DNA of 64,000 nt from Cladopsammia gracilis (GCA_022457155.1 JAJGOT010000733.1:1-64000), one strand, 5' to 3'. Positions 11,166 to 24,769 are shown, counted from the stretch's first letter. Made by a program: numbers and translations. Notes: generated by a model from the letters alone, not told the origin.

Positions 11166-12060
11166 TTGCTTCTGTTAATATGAAATTGTTTACGCATCGA
11201 CACTTAAACAGTATTTGGGTAAGGTATTTAGAGACTGAATAAAATATCTTCAATGACTCGGCCAAAAATAATGATATTATTGAAATCTTTATACCAGTAG
11301 TTAAAAACAAGAATTTAACCGATCCCTCGCAACTATTTTTGTCTCCAGTGAGTTCAGAATTATTTGCATACGCGACTAATGAAGCGAAACTTAAACCTCT
11401 GATTTGAAATGTACCTTGTAACGCATATATCTGCTTCTCAAAACGGGAATGTTGAATGAAATTATTATTTTTTGAAATTAACGACAAGAAAGAAATACGA
11501 AGAGTAAAATAGCATGCAAGACTTTCAAGTGTGATATTGTTTTAGTTTTGTTGGATTGTATTAATTTGCATACCGACAAAAACAACGTCAAGCGAAATTC
11601 GAAACATTCAACACAACGCATTCGCTTTATTCGCATGGCCTATGAAAATCTACAATATTTCGGGTTTACCTCGGTGTAAGAACCTGTGACTTTTTCCTTT
11701 GTTTTTTACCTTAGTAGTATTGCATTCCCAGTTGACTCTATTGTTTTATGCCTTTTGTTTTCTTTGTTTTACGTCACTCGTGAATTTGACAGGTTCTTAC
11801 ACCGAGGATGAGCCAATATTTCGCTACACAGGATATAAAATCATTATTTGTCTGCCAAGTAGAAATAAATTAAATTATCATATGACCCGTACGGCCCTGC
11901 GAACCTTTTCTTTGCAAAACCATTGATGAAAGTCCCGTATGAGGGCCGTACGCATTTGCGCGAGAGGGTCCGGAAAAAGCCGTACGGCCCTACTACAAAA
12001 GCGGACGGCCTCGCGCGTTAAGATTTCAAGTAATTTTGTCTCCAAATTGGTCATATGATA
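11166..12060. other. No gene seen
   Basis: Minus-strand frame 11101-11487 and plus-strand frame 11699-11926 have no recognisable domains. GACAGGTTCTTACACCGAGG (11789) is the complement of CCTCGGTGTAAGAACCTG at 11671, so a roughly 140-bp foldback element lies at 11671-11808. Two GGCCGTACG blocks lie at 11890-11990. Confidence 0.5.
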
Positions 12061-12066
12061 AAATAC

Positions 12067-12207
12067 TTATTGACTAAGTTAGGTCGGGCCGGATGGGAAA
12101 ATATTTGGCTCTCGGTCGTGGCCCACGACCTCGCTGCGCTCTGTCCGTACGCCATGACCTCGAGCCAAATATTTTCCCATCCGGCCCTCCAACTTAGTCA
12201 ATAAGCA
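12067..12207. repeat. Long hairpin element
   Basis: Arms starting TTATTGACTAAGTTAGGTCG and ending with the complement, sharing GGATGGGAAAATATTTGGCTC, around a GC-rich centre. No coding capacity. Similar in design to the hairpins at 2189 and 22940. Confidence 0.75.
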
Positions 12208-12488
12208 CATAATTCCGGACTTACGGTTTTTTTTAAAAGCGCAAGATAATAAAACCAAAGCCGAATGCGTAACGCATTACTTTTAGCGAGTGTTTTCAAC
12301 TTGCCGTAACAACGCCGTTAGCATCTTTCCGTTTCTATTGTCTCGCAGAAACAATGCGCAAAACACCCAGGATCATTTCAAGGCATCACAAAAGAAACCG
12401 CAAGAAGCGGTATCCTTTGTTAGCGCGGAAAGCATCAAGGGTACCCCACATTTTTCGGCCGACGGTTTTCAGTGGGCGCGATTCCGTA

Positions 12489-12995
12489 ATCGTAAAACAA
12501 TTAGATTATTCCCTCATGATTTCAACTATCACGCGATACAAATCTTGAACTCATAATCTAATTGTATATGGTGTATCTAATGGTATATCACTATCGCTTT
12601 TCTTCTGTGGAAGTTTAAAGTGAAAATGTTCATCTTGCACCTATATTTAAGTCATTTGACATGCATCAACAATTCCATCACAATTTTGTGTCTTTTGTTG
12701 AATGTGAACACCTTAACAATGCTGGTGATTTTAAAACAACCCGAGGGTAATAATGGGAATAAGTTAGTTGCTTAATTAAAAATCTTCATTGTACTTTGCA
12801 TATCCAACATAACAATGCCTTTATCTGAAGGAAAATGTGAAAATGATGGCTCCAAACACATTTTAAATTGCTTTTATTCAGTGCTTTCACTGCTAAGTAT
12901 GTGAGGTATTTCTAATATTCGAGTTCCACTCACCATGCAGAATACACTCGTGTTGACGCATGCTCTCTTTTAATAATTACCTATGATCATGCAGT
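12489..12995. repeat. Direct duplication, copy 2 (partner 9137-9640)
   Basis: Same sequence as 9137-9640 with a few substitutions. The upstream flank (12230-12488) is unrelated to that of copy 1 and has no recognised gene; its two short overlapping frames lack motifs. Confidence 0.8.
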
Positions 12996-13009
12996 TACAC
13001 AGCATGAAA

Positions 13010-13435
13010 AGGCAAATTTAAGTTGGCGTAATGGTAGCTTAAAGCTTACGTAATAAAGTTCTAATGTACACAACTACATTTACACGCTACATTTACATTT
13101 TGTAAAGTTGACCCCTTTACGCTATCTTTACGCGAAGGCGTAAAGCTTAAGTAAAAGAACAACTTTAAGCTGGTCGTAAAGCTGGCGTAAATGTGCTGTA
13201 AAGTCAAGATTTAAATCTACGTATTGGAAGCATAAAGATGGAGTAAAGTTTAACTTTACACAATTTTTGCGTATCATTTACATGATGTAAAGACAACCTT
13301 TTGGCTATCTTTGCGCTGTCTGTGAAAAGCTGGAGTAAAGAAGCATCTTTAAACTTGGCGTAAAGTTAGTGTAAATCTGTTGTTAAGTCCACATTTACGC
13401 CACCATTACGCTTATATGTAAAGTTTGACTAGATC
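13010..13435. repeat. Foldback repeat rich in GTAAAG/CTTTAC
   Basis: Many inverted and direct copies of GGCGTAAA and CTTTACGC-like words across 425 bp. The ends AAGTTGGCGTAATGGT and ACGCCACCATTACGCTT are complementary, so the whole region can fold. Non-coding MITE-like element. Confidence 0.6.
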
Positions 13436-13884
13436 TACTTTCTATTTTCTTTCTCTTTTATGACAAGATTTATACATATGGTACTTGACATCCTTTATTT
13501 TGTTAATTATGACAACGTAGATGTTGTGTAGTTTAACTCTTACACTTATTTTCATGAGCCTGTAGTCTGCTAGAACTTATGTCAACATGAAAACCGGTCC
13601 CCTTGCCCTAATCTCAACCAGACATGATGAATTTTTTAGTTGCGGTACATGAATTTTATACTTTTTGTGGTAACAGTAAAGAAACCGGCTGAAGAACCTA
13701 CACTACCACTTTAAAAGAACAAATCCCTGTTAAGAATTAAAAACTGCAAAAAAAATTCCGGTTTGAGAACCTCAACTTTTCATTAAATTGTAATCCGAAA
13801 ATCTGAGGGTGGTTTGAACACCCCAAACAGATATTAATTAATCAAGATCAGGAAGCACCTAGTTTTGATAAAAAGAAATCTACA
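13436..13884. other. No gene seen
   Basis: Ordinary AT-rich sequence with no open frame worth reporting. Confidence 0.6.
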
Positions 13885-14073
13885 TGTGAAAGGTTGGAAG
13901 CACAAGAATTAAGATTGACGAACGGGCTATTTTCAATTTTAGCAATTCTCAAAAACAGTATTACGCGACCGTCTGCACAGTACATTTTTATAGACCGTAC
14001 AAAAGTTCACAAAAACAACTTTTCTCTGTCTAGAATAACTAGTACCACTAGTTTCCGAATAAAATACAGTGTA
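13885..14073. repeat. Repeat family R1, left piece of copy 1
   Basis: Matches 33745-33935 (shared AGGTTGGAAGCACAAGAATT). In the copy at 33.7 kb the sequence continues directly into what here lies after 18140, so the two pieces in copy 1 were separated by the 14074-18139 element. Confidence 0.8.
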
Positions 14074-17000
14074 CACTGTAAAAATTGACTAGTTAAAATA
14101 ACCAATTAAAATTGTTGCCAAATGCATCTGAGAGAACCCATTTTTTTTAGTCACTTTGACCCGTTTTAAATGGTTTAAAATGACTGATTTCTTTTGGTTT
14201 GAAAAAACTTATTATTATGAGTTAAAATAACTATTGATTGGTTATTTTGACTTTTCTTTTTAGTTATGACTTCAATATTTACGTTGATTTAACTTTTAAT
14301 AATAGTAGTTTTAACTAGTTTATTTTTAGTTAGAATAACCAATATCTTTGGTTAAATTAACTTAATTTATTTGGTTGCTAACCATTAAAATTTGTTAATT
14401 TAACTATTTAAAAAAGTACCCGGGGTGCATCTGAGACAACCCATTTTTTTTAGTTACTTTTTGTTATTTTGACTAAAAAAAATGGGTTAACAAAAACTGT
14501 TATTTTAACCTCAAAATAATAAGTAGATTTAACCCCTTCAGAAAGTTAAAACAACACTTTAAAATTGGTCATATTGACAAACAGTTTTGGTTGTGCCTTT
14601 ATTAGACTTACCGTCAAATGTACAGTTCTATGGAGTAACTTCACAATGAAAATGTTTTTTTTTTTTCAGAAAACCTTTCTTTCTCTTTCATTTGCTTATA
14701 TTCATATAAACTATAAAGGAGCTATATTTCACTGTTTGCATGAATGCATACTTGACTAAAAAACAAAATGTTTTACAATTTCATTTTGTTGGCTATCATA
14801 TACGATGGCTTTCTTAGTTCTCTTTCAATTATATTCGCCCGTTCGTTGCCGGTCGATCCTCATGTATGATGTCTCAATTTGAACCATCTGAAGATAAAAG
14901 GATATCACGCTCTTTGCCGGTACTCCTTAAACCTGCATGATAGTAAAAAAAACCTACGTATAAGCAAGTGCTTTTTCCTTGGCTTACAAATTACACATTA
15001 AGGAAAAGCAGTTTTAACAAACGACTAACAGTTAATGAAGAACACAACAACAAAAAAACAACAATATCTTAGTTTAGTTCACTTTAGTAGCCAGGTAAAG
15101 AGTGGTAAAACAAGTTATGAAACAAATGGTGCTAAACTTTCCAAAATACTCTCATAGATTAAGCCTCTAAATGATGATGAAATGTTAGCCAATAAACGAA
15201 GGAGAAGTATCAACTTCTATTAATCAGCAGTGAGCCCAAGCAAGGCTGCCATTACAGACAACCTCAGCAAGGAAATTGCCAGGAGGCAAGCACATGTCTT
15301 GCCTTGACAAAACTACGGCCCATAATAAACTGACAGAAGTGAACTTTCCTTTGCTGGCCATTAATCAACATAATCTGTACGATGAAAAGTAACTTACAAC
15401 TATTTTACTATTTAAATTCCACGAGTTAGACAGGTAAGTTCGGATAAAAAGGACCGTTTTTTGCGCTCTAATGTTTTTCTTTTTTGTGATGCCATAAAAT
15501 TTGGTCTACTCACAGTTTGTACAGTAGCAGCGAGTGTTTGCTTCAGTTCTGAAAAAAGAAACACAGTTAGCAAATTTCCCATTTCTTTATTTTCCTCCTA
15601 CTCAATGGAAACGACGTATCTGACAGAATTGTTTTAGTGAGGACCTTTTACAATCTTATATTTATTATCTATCGTATGTCTCATTAATTATTGACCTGAG
15701 TTTTAAAACACAATTTGAATTATAGTTACTTTATCTTCATAAATACGAGTACAAAAGCAAACTAGAATTTTCGTTAAAAAAAAATACACAAATCATAATG
15801 ATCAGAGAACTTTATATTAAACTCAGCTGTGGCAAATAGACACTAAGTAATATTTGTAAACTGTGACTGATTCAATTGCTAATTAAGTCAGTTGTATTAG
15901 CTTTCAATTGATATCTGATCCATTTGGGTCGAAAGGAGAAGTGTCAACTTCTATTAAGCAGGATGACCCCAAGCAAGGCTGCCATTACAGACAACCTCAG
16001 CAAGGAAATTGCCAGAAGGCAAGCACATGTCCTGCCTTGACAAAACTACGGCCCCGAGTTTACAGAAGTGAACTTTCCTTTACTTGTGTCAGTTGACTTT
16101 CAGTTTATTATTCAATCAATTATGGTTAATGCTTAGAATTTTATGGAAATTAGTTTCAAATGACAGACAGCTTAAGTACCGATATCCGCTACAAGCAAAC
16201 TGATAACGCATGGCATGCGTGATAGTCTTAAACAAAGGCGATTCATGTCGGTTTAATTTACGCGGGCAACGCTTTACCATTCAAATAAAAACGCAAAACT
16301 GTAACGATATGTCACACATAAAATGGTCGGTTTTATTGGAAACATGCTCATATTTGGTCTGGTTAGAGATGCACACAAAACAGATACTTAGTACGGACGT
16401 CGCGTGGTATAAACGTTTTGGCGGGAAGATTCTATTTCAACGGCATCTTGGATAAGATGTAGAATTGAAGTCGTTGCATATAAAATAATCATGATTCTGC
16501 GAATGATAATAACTTCGTCTTGCGATATTTGAAACGTGAAATTGAGACAGTTGAAAGAGAGGTTACGTTTGTGCTACTTTTATAGTTACGTGTATTATAT
16601 TAGCGGCTTACCTGTTACTACGCCGACCGCGACCATGGCTGACAACTAACAACATGAAGATCCGTTCTAGGAGGTCTTCTAGGCCATAGTGGATTTCAGT
16701 TCTAGATTTTCTTCAGCTTTCTGACGAATTCGGCCAGGCGAGTTTTAATAGTCGTACTTGCCGTGAAAAAAAACTGAAACAAGAAGAAATGAAAAACATT
16801 TATAAGCTTGGCAAAAGCCTGACCAGACCATGAAACAGCGGCATTTGTTAACCCTTCAGTTCTTGTTTCTCCACTCTAAAATAAGAAATTCAAAAAAGCA
16901 ACTGACAAAGAGTCACAGTTCAAAGTCGCACTTACTCTTATATGAATTTTCCAAGGCTCTGAACTCCATGTACGACTGAAACAGCAAAGTTCTTGGCTGG

Positions 17001-18139
17001 ATCATTTCAAAGCGAACCATTCCGGCCCGCGCGCTGTGTTGAACTGAATTGAATGGAATGGAACTATTGTTTTATGTCAGCTTCTATCAGACCGCGAAAA
17101 CGTCACCACTATTGTATAGGCGGATTCCTTGCATACTGCAATAACCGTGTTAAAATGTTTTTAATCCCAAAGGAAGTGGGACTTGAAATAAAACAGCCAG
17201 TACAAGCAATCACAACAGTTAAAATACCACGACAGACATTGCTATCATGACTCTCTGAATTAAGAATTAGTTCGACCAATTCGTATAAATTTGAATCAAT
17301 CGCTGTAACATTATAGTCATATTAGTCTGAATCAACGCTTGGTTGATCAAATTTTTGCCAATTGGAATTGGTTAATAAACTTTGATGATTTTTACATTAA
17401 TCAACATGTGTTTATACGTGACTCGTTGTCGAATCAAAGCGCTTTTACAGAACACCTTTATTTAAGTCTTTTGTTTTACTTTGTCTTGAGTAGAGGGTTG
17501 TTAGAAATTTTTATAATGGAGTTTTTTAAATAGTTGTTTCAACCACGTAATAATAGTTAAAATGTCAGTTTGACATATGGCATCAGCTGTTACTGAAATA
17601 ATAAAGTGTAACTGATTGAAACTAAATTACACTACGTTAAAACAACTATTCATTAAAGGTTGTTCTGACCTTTTTCTTTAGTTCATATTTTCGCCTCTTA
17701 GAATGGTCAAAATGACCTGATTGTAACTGAATGTAACTAATACAGTAAGTCGAAACAACTATTCATTCAAGGTTATTCTGACCTTTTTTCTTAAGTTAAT
17801 ATTTTCGCCTCTTGATATATTGTAACTTATTGTAACTAATACAGTAAGTCAAAACAACTATTCATTAAAGGTTATTATGACCTTTTTTCTTTAGTTAATA
17901 TTTTCGCCTCTTAAGAATGGTCAAAATGACCATTCTTATTAGTCACGACCAATCATATTGGTTATTTTAACTAGTCCATTTTTGTGACTAATATAAATGG
18001 TAAAAATAACCTTTTATAAAAGTTATTTTAACTGTTTTCTTTTGTTGACAATTTTGACTATTAAGAATGGTTAAAATGACCATTATTTTTAGTTACGACT
18101 AATTAAAATAGTTATTTTAACTAGTCCATTTTTACAGTG
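14074..18139. mobile_element. 4.07 kb inverted-repeat element (CACTGTAAAAA ends)
   Basis: The left end CACTGTAAAAATTGACTAG is matched by the complement at the right end. A TA dinucleotide flanks both sides, and the uninterrupted R1 copy at 33.7-34 kb serves as an empty-site reference. Subterminal regions (14090-14560 and 17520-18139) are full of GGTTATTTTAACTAG-like repeats. Inside, a 145-bp block containing CAACCTCAGCAAGGAAATTG occurs twice (about 15196-15340 and 15930-16055). No transposase frame is visible, so it is non-autonomous. Confidence 0.75.
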
Positions 18140-19965
18140 TATGAATACACAAACATATTTGCATAAGGCGATGCGATTGAAGATAGAAATGTACTAAGCT
18201 TATAAAATCAAAGTCTTGTTTTGTTTACATAAAATCGGTTTTCAATCTATCTAATGAATGAACAAACACATAAAAATGGACAACACAATCTTCTTTCGAA
18301 AAAATTTATTCAAATCTCCATTAGTTTACGTTTAAAAGCAAAACGCGTACCATTTAATTATAGCTCATCGCGTTCAAGCTTTCTTCGATGAAATTCAAGT
18401 GATCGATACAACTGAATTTAAGCACGTTTTAAAATCAATTCTCCAAAACTAACAATAACACTAATAAAAGTCACTCACAGATTGATATCAACATAAATTC
18501 TCATCGAAAACTGTAATCTGTTTTACCTTTAAGTCCCTCGCTTGCTTGGAAATTCAAATCTCCGCTTCTGGTTCTGAAATCCGTAGAAAACAAACATCTC
18601 CCGCATTGATAAAAACGTAATACATGAAGTTCCTCGAAGCAAGATTTTATCCCTGAAAGCTTGTCTTTTTCCACTAAAGCGGCTTCTGAGTATACCTTAA
18701 TTAGTATCCCTTTCTTGAGTGGCAAACCGCGAAAAAATGCAGGAAAATAACGACTTTAATCCTCCGCTAGACACAACTAAACAACTAAAGTGTTTACCGA
18801 GCTCACGGCTGTGTGGCCGCGCGAAAAACAAAACCTTGCTTTCAAGATCCCGGATGTTGTTCCAACACGGCGGGCGGGCACACACGCGCCCGCGAAACAT
18901 TCCGCTAGCCATGACCATGAAAAATGACGGCATAGGTTCTATGAGTATGGGGCAGCGCAGCCAGGCCTTCGGCCTGGCAAGTGCTCCGCTAAAAGTTATA
19001 GAGTGTTTTCACTGACGTCATATCAAAATTCAGAAGCAGTTTTAGATTCTAACTGTTTATGGAATTGTAGAGAGTTTAAAACTACACATCTGGGCCAAAT
19101 TTTGAAGCACAAGAGCATTTCATTCAAGAGTTATAGGCGAATGAGTATAGACATTTTTAGTAAGAAATGTATGGAGCGGCCATCTTGGTGTCCCACTTAG
19201 GGGCACCAACATGGCGGCCAAAAATTTAAAGACTTTAAAGTCTTAATGACACCAAAAATCTCATCACGGCTTATAAGCATCTATAATTCATTAATAACTT
19301 TCAACTAGTTCAATTTTGTTTATTTTCACGGCTTATCTGAAATAGCGTGACGAATTGCGTGGCATGTTTACATGAGTATGGAGCTCTCGCGCAGCTCCAT
19401 ACTCATAGAACCAGAGAACCATGGAACCCATGGCCGTCATTTTTCATGGTCATGGCTAGCGGAATGTTTCGTGGGCGCGTTGTGTGTCCGCCGCTGTCGC
19501 CGACCGCCGTCGCTGACCGCCGCCGTCGCTTAGGGCTAACTCGCAGGCGCGTAGACCGTCGCAAAACATGCGCGTATGACGCCACCCAACAACATTGCAA
19601 TTTCACGTCACCTGGGAAAACACTGATGTGTTTAGCGGAGAAAACCGTTTAAATTAAAGTCGTTATTCTCCTGAATTTTTTCGCGGTTTGCTTCTCAAGA
19701 CAAGGATACTAATTAAGGAATATTCAGAAGCCGCTATAGTGGAAATAGAAGAGCTTTCAGAGATAAAATCTTGCTTCGAGGATGGGAGCAATGCGGGAAG
19801 ATGTTTGTCACTTCGGTTTCAGAACTGAAGAAGCGGAGATTTAAACAATTTCCAGGCAGTGGAGGGACTTAAAGGTAAAACAAAATAATTTTTCGATGGG
19901 AATTTATGTTGATATCAATCTGTGATTGACTTTTTTGTGTTCTCGCTAGTTTTCGGGAGAATTGT
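18140..19965. repeat. Repeat family R1, right piece of copy 1 with an inverted arm
   Basis: 18140-18960 matches 33977-35230, with the SINE absent here. The sequence at about 19400-19960 is an inverted copy of 18440-18960 (shared CATGACCATGAAAAATGACG, CGCGGTTTGC and AAGATTTTATC), so the region is a foldback with about 500-base arms. Microsatellite-like GCCGCCGTCGC runs lie near 19490-19530. No gene. Its open frames are shadows of the repeat. Confidence 0.75.
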
Positions 19966-20159
19966 TTATAACGCGCTCAATTAAATTCAGTTGTTTTGAT
20001 TTCTTTCATCGGAGACATCTCGGCCTCGAATCATGAGCTCTTAATGGTTCGCGTTTTGCTTTTAAACATAAACTTATGGAGATTCCCATAATGTCTCATC
20101 ACATGGCCTCGCATTTGCCAGTGATCGCCGAGGCGAGCAGTGGCTGTCAAGACACCCTT

Positions 20160-20205
20160 CTCAAGGCCTCTTGTCTGTACATACATACATACATACATAT
20201 ACTTT
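20160..20205. repeat. (CATA)n microsatellite
   Basis: GTACATACATACATACATACATATAC. The surrounding 19966-21198 contains no recognised gene; a small hairpin with arms GTGCTAACCTTGT and ACAAGGTTAGCAC lies at 20749-20780, followed by a doubled TTAAATTGCGTTCAC (20789-20815). Confidence 0.8.
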
Positions 20206-21198
20206 TTGTTAAGGCAGGTTGATATGTGGCAACCTAAAGGCTGGTCTTCTTTTGTCAGGATTTGCAATGTCAAGAAAACTTCTCTTGCAACGAACAGATA
20301 CATGCTTTCGAAGGTTTGTTTGAAGGATGACACGACAAACGAAAGTTTAATATTCAAGCCACTTTGAAAAAATTGTGTCAACGAAATTTGCGCGCGCTTG
20401 AACGCGTAAGCATCCAACTGCTTGTCCACGCATATGACGACACTCTTGCACTGTGTTAACCAAATAAGTGCTCTAAAAAACTGAAAACCTTTGGGAAAAA
20501 AGTTCTTCTCTTAATAGCTATTTGTTTTATCCATAGTTTTAGCTAGACACAGCAGTTCTGATGTCAACGACAGGAAAAACTGTAACTGACGCGTACTCCA
20601 CAGCCACAGCCTTAACACTAACATGTACTAGTGAAAACCCTCACAGGCGTTACAGGGCATATAGGTTTAACTGACAATACTAAAACCTTTTTAAGGTTCT
20701 ATTTGGCAAAAAGTTAATACAGCTCATTGGGCCATGGGTGACAGTAAAGTGCTAACCTTGTCAAACAAGGTTAGCACTTAAATTGCGTTCACTTAAATTG
20801 CGTTCACAACTGCGAGGATCATTCTTCATTTGATTTCATTTCCGCAGTTCATATATGATTTATTTCATATATATCATTTCACAAGGTTTATTTTGTAGCT
20901 AAGTATTTGTTTTGGTGGCCACAAATGTAAGTGCCATTGCCAACTGATAGCAATCAGCAATACACATTGATTTCAATTTTCAACATTCCACACTTATACT
21001 GATCAGCACCACATTTCTTCTTGTGATATCAATGCTTAATTAATCAGAGGTCATGCAGAATTAAGGATATGATCACCCAAGATCAGTTATCTTGATATTT
21101 GAACAGTTTCTCCCCACTGCTGCTACAATGAAATAATATATGGTGACATTAGGAAGGAGAATTTATGTTTTAATACATGTAGTGGGGAAAATGGGTTA

Positions 21199-22009
21199 CA
21201 GTGCGGCGCCTAAAAGTGTGACCACTTTTAATTAATTCGCATTCTTTCGTGCCGATTATCCAATCAGAAGGCGAAGATAGTTACAGCCAACCGCAAGAGC
21301 AAAATCAAGGCAACTTGTTACGAAGGCAAAATTGGTCTTTCATGAATACCATTTTTGTACGCTTTTCCTGCTGAACTTTGGCCTTTTTTGGCCTCGAAAA
21401 TAACACCGAAATGCAAAATGTTTAAGGTCACATTTTGGCAAATTGACATCGGCTTACCCGCTGTAGCAAACGGTAAACGTTCGGCCAGGCGACGAATCAA
21501 TTTAATAGTTGTAAGAACGCATTTTCCACGGCCAGAAGAACATAATTGCAAATATTTATTTCTCCCACAAATATCATTGGTGTATATCCTGAGATAATTG
21601 TGTATTTATTTTTTTCTCAGAGCGCGAGCGGGCGGAATTCTGCGAATCCTGCAATATGATTGGTTCCGGGAGCGGGCGGAAATTTACGATCTTGCCCGCT
21701 CACTCAACGATTCCGCCCGGGTTGCGTAGTTGCATGATTCACGATAATTTGTGACTCCGTTGTTTTAAGCTTGTGAGCCCTGGTATTATTGAATTTTCTC
21801 GTCAAATATGGACCCAGACGAAAGCTACCAAAGCGAAAGCAAATTTTATTAGCTAGACAAAATATTTAACGACATAAATGAAGAAAACAATGAAGAAAAC
21901 CAGAAAAGTTTCACCATGCATGGCTGACATCGGCTGACAAAGATCCGAAAACACGCTAAAGATCTTAACGCTTCAACGAGGTATTCAAGAAGACTCAATG
22001 GAGAAAGAC

Positions 22010-22040
<31 letters not shown>

Positions 22041-23700
22041 AAGAAGGAGAAGAAGAAGACTCAATGGAGACTCAATGGAGACTCAATGGAGAAACTAAGT
22101 GGATAGAGAAATCAGCCGTAAAATTAAAGGCCAATGTTATTCCTCAAAAAGGCGAGTACGATTTTATGATTTGTTGATTTTATAGTTTGTTCGGAGTTTG
22201 TTTTTTTTTTTTGCAAAGCGACATTTGTGGCTTAAAAAATTACCGTGTAATAATCTAGCGCTTGTTTACAAAGGTTTTGACTGCATTTGATTTAAGTGTT
22301 CTTATTTTTCCATTTTTCTTTTTATTCTAATCGAGATTCCGTGAAATTTCATTAAAAAGCGTTGCTTAAATTTGTCATTCTAGTTTTGTACGGGTTGTTT
22401 TCAGTTAATTTATACGCATTTTCGCGATCGGATTTTACGAGATAATTCGTACTTTAACTACATTGCTCGGTTAGTATGCTTATATTCCACCGTTTTTGCC
22501 TTCATTAATCTAAATTCTGTAAGTTTTCATTCAAGGAGATATGATTTTTAAATAAGAATAGCTCAGTTTAAGCTTTCGCACTGCTATAAATGAATTACGC
22601 TCGACTTTCCATTTGTAGAAAAATTTGAAAAGTTTTTAAAGTTAATCTTCAGCTTTTCACGGCTTCGCTGTAGGCTAGAAAATGTCTCTATCCTCACCGC
22701 AGGAAAACACAACAGCCGTTTATTCTACCGAGAGAAATAAATTGATAGAAATTAGTTCACTTTGCAAAGTGATTTTTTTTGTTTCTGAATGAAAAAGTTG
22801 TGAAGATAACCGAGTTACTTTTTGCACGCGTTGTGTCAGTTTTGCTGTACGCGCGCGTAAAGACATTTCTTGAAAAGCTGTGCAACTATCAAGATTTTCT
22901 CGGCAAATCACAGAATTGAAGTAGGAAAAAAATAAATAAGTTATTTACCGGCCTTGGTCGGTCCGTATAGGAAAGAACTGTGCCCTCGGTCTCGAGTACG
23001 GCCCGAGGCCGCAGGCCTCGGGCCGTACTCGAGACCTCTGGCACAGTTTTTTCCTATACGGACCTCCCGGCCGGTAAATAACATATATTTATGTTCTATT
23101 TATGTTCCGTATGTTTGGCTATTTTTCTGTATAGTAAAGCGAAACCGCCGCGCGATCTCGGCTCGGCGGAGTTATAAACACTGAACTAGAGCTGATTCAT
23201 AACAGTCGGTGTTTCGCTATTCGAAAACAATGTTCTTCAAATCCTGCGTCAAATAAAAAGGAACTTTTTTCATCTTTCATTGAGTACCATGCTGTTGCAG
23301 CAAGCTAGGAAGTTTTTGCAAAATGCCCATTTGCGACTAGATCTCACATCTTTAAAAAGCTATCCACAAACACAACTCCACGGAGTGGAGCGGAGCGGAT
23401 GTCGAAGCGCACGATTTTCCGCAACAGTTCCCATTTTGGAGTCACAAATTTAGTCAAGCGTAGAATTTCAAAGTTAGAAACGGAAAACTTGACTTGAAAG
23501 ATCGTTGAAGGTAAAGGCCCTGAAGCATTCTTGAAACAGATGTTTGAGTTGTTTTGCTTCAGTCTTCTTCGGGTTCTGGATTCTTATTGGCTATTGCACG
23601 AAAAAATGCGCATAAATTAAAAGTGCTCTCATTTGATTGGATAATTGCAGGAAAGAATGCGAATTAATTAAAAGTGGTCACACTTTTGGGCGCCGCACTG
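21199..23700. mobile_element. 2.5 kb pogo-like non-autonomous element
   Basis: Left end CAGTGCGGCGCCTAAAAGTG and right end CACTTTTGGGCGCCGCACTG are inverted, and about 65 bases of terminal similarity follow. TA lies on each side. A CAGT start with a TA duplication is the pogo/Tigger pattern. Contents: a GAA microsatellite (about 22013-22050), a nested hairpin (22940-23085), short frames only and no transposase. Confidence 0.65.
22940..23085. repeat. Long hairpin element nested in the pogo-like element
   Basis: Arms beginning GTTATTTACCGGCC and ending with GGCCGGTAAATAAC, sharing GTCCGTATAGGAAA and CTCGAGTACGGCCCGAGGCC. The apex is the palindrome GAGGCCGCAGGCCTC. Non-coding, with the same design as the hairpin at 12067. 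Confidence 0.8.
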
Positions 23701-24769
23701 TAATAATACCATCCAAAAAACTGCTTTTCAAGCTTACAGAGAATCTCAAGTGTTTTAGCTGATTTGGACCCCTGAAAGTGTGAACCTCCCAGTCCAAATA
23801 CCATAGTGAATGAAGATGTCTGGTAGTCTTAATCCAATAGCAGATTTGGACTCCCTTTCGCAGATTCAGACCCCTGTAAAATGTATTTCTAACCACAAAT
23901 TATTTGTTTTCAACATGCTACATCACCATGAAAACAGCACAAATTACATTACAAAAAATTATCCCCTAGCTTTGGTAACATGCCAAACAAGTGCAGTTAG
24001 TATATATATCAACATGGACATTCATGTTCTCCATTCCCAGAAGTACTAACAGGAAACAGTAATAACGTTAAATGCATCAAATGTCTTGCTGCTCACACGT
24101 AAATGAAAATAAACGTTTGCTCAGTTGAATATTATTGGGGGTCCAAATCTGTGAGATGGTTCCATGGATATATATGTTGTGGTTAAATTTTATCCTTGGT
24201 TTAAATTTTATTTTCCTTTGTTTAAAACTCATTATAATACATTACCATAGCCAAAAACAAAAGAAAAGAAAATTCGAACCAAGGATAAAATTGAACCACA
24301 ACATATACAAGTAGCTGCTAGCAGATTTGGACCAGGGGACTAAGGGGGCAAAATATGAGTTGAGGCTGCTGTATAAAGTAAAGGAATGCCAAAAGGTGCA
24401 ACAAAAAAGCTGGTGCACATTTAGAACATACATTAAGTCAAGCAAAATACAAGTAAAGCCATTTTAACAGCAAAAAAAATGTACTTTGACATAATTAAGT
24501 ATAATGTGGACCCGCTCCACAGACCACCAGATGGACCACCCCTTAATTTTCATCAATTTTAATTTAATTTTTCCGAATTTTTCTGTCAGTGAAAAGAATG
24601 GACTGGATGGATGGACTCAGTATTTCTTGACTGCACATGCAAAGCGAACCCAAAAGAAAAGCACATGGGATTGTTTGCATCCCACAATAATAGTAGCTTG
24701 GGACTTGGCCCGGTCCTTCTTGTTCTAAGTTTGTCAAGCGAAATCTGTTACAAGAGCACTAAGAGCACT
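23701..24769. other. No gene seen; small inverted repeats
   Basis: A short inverted pair (ATGTTGTGGTTAAATTTTAT near 24173 and its complement near 24280) brackets AT-rich DNA. Other frames lack motifs. Confidence 0.55.

Noticed and set aside
21849..22064. Leu/Ser-rich minus-strand frame
   Set aside because: Product of the GAA microsatellite inside the pogo-like element.
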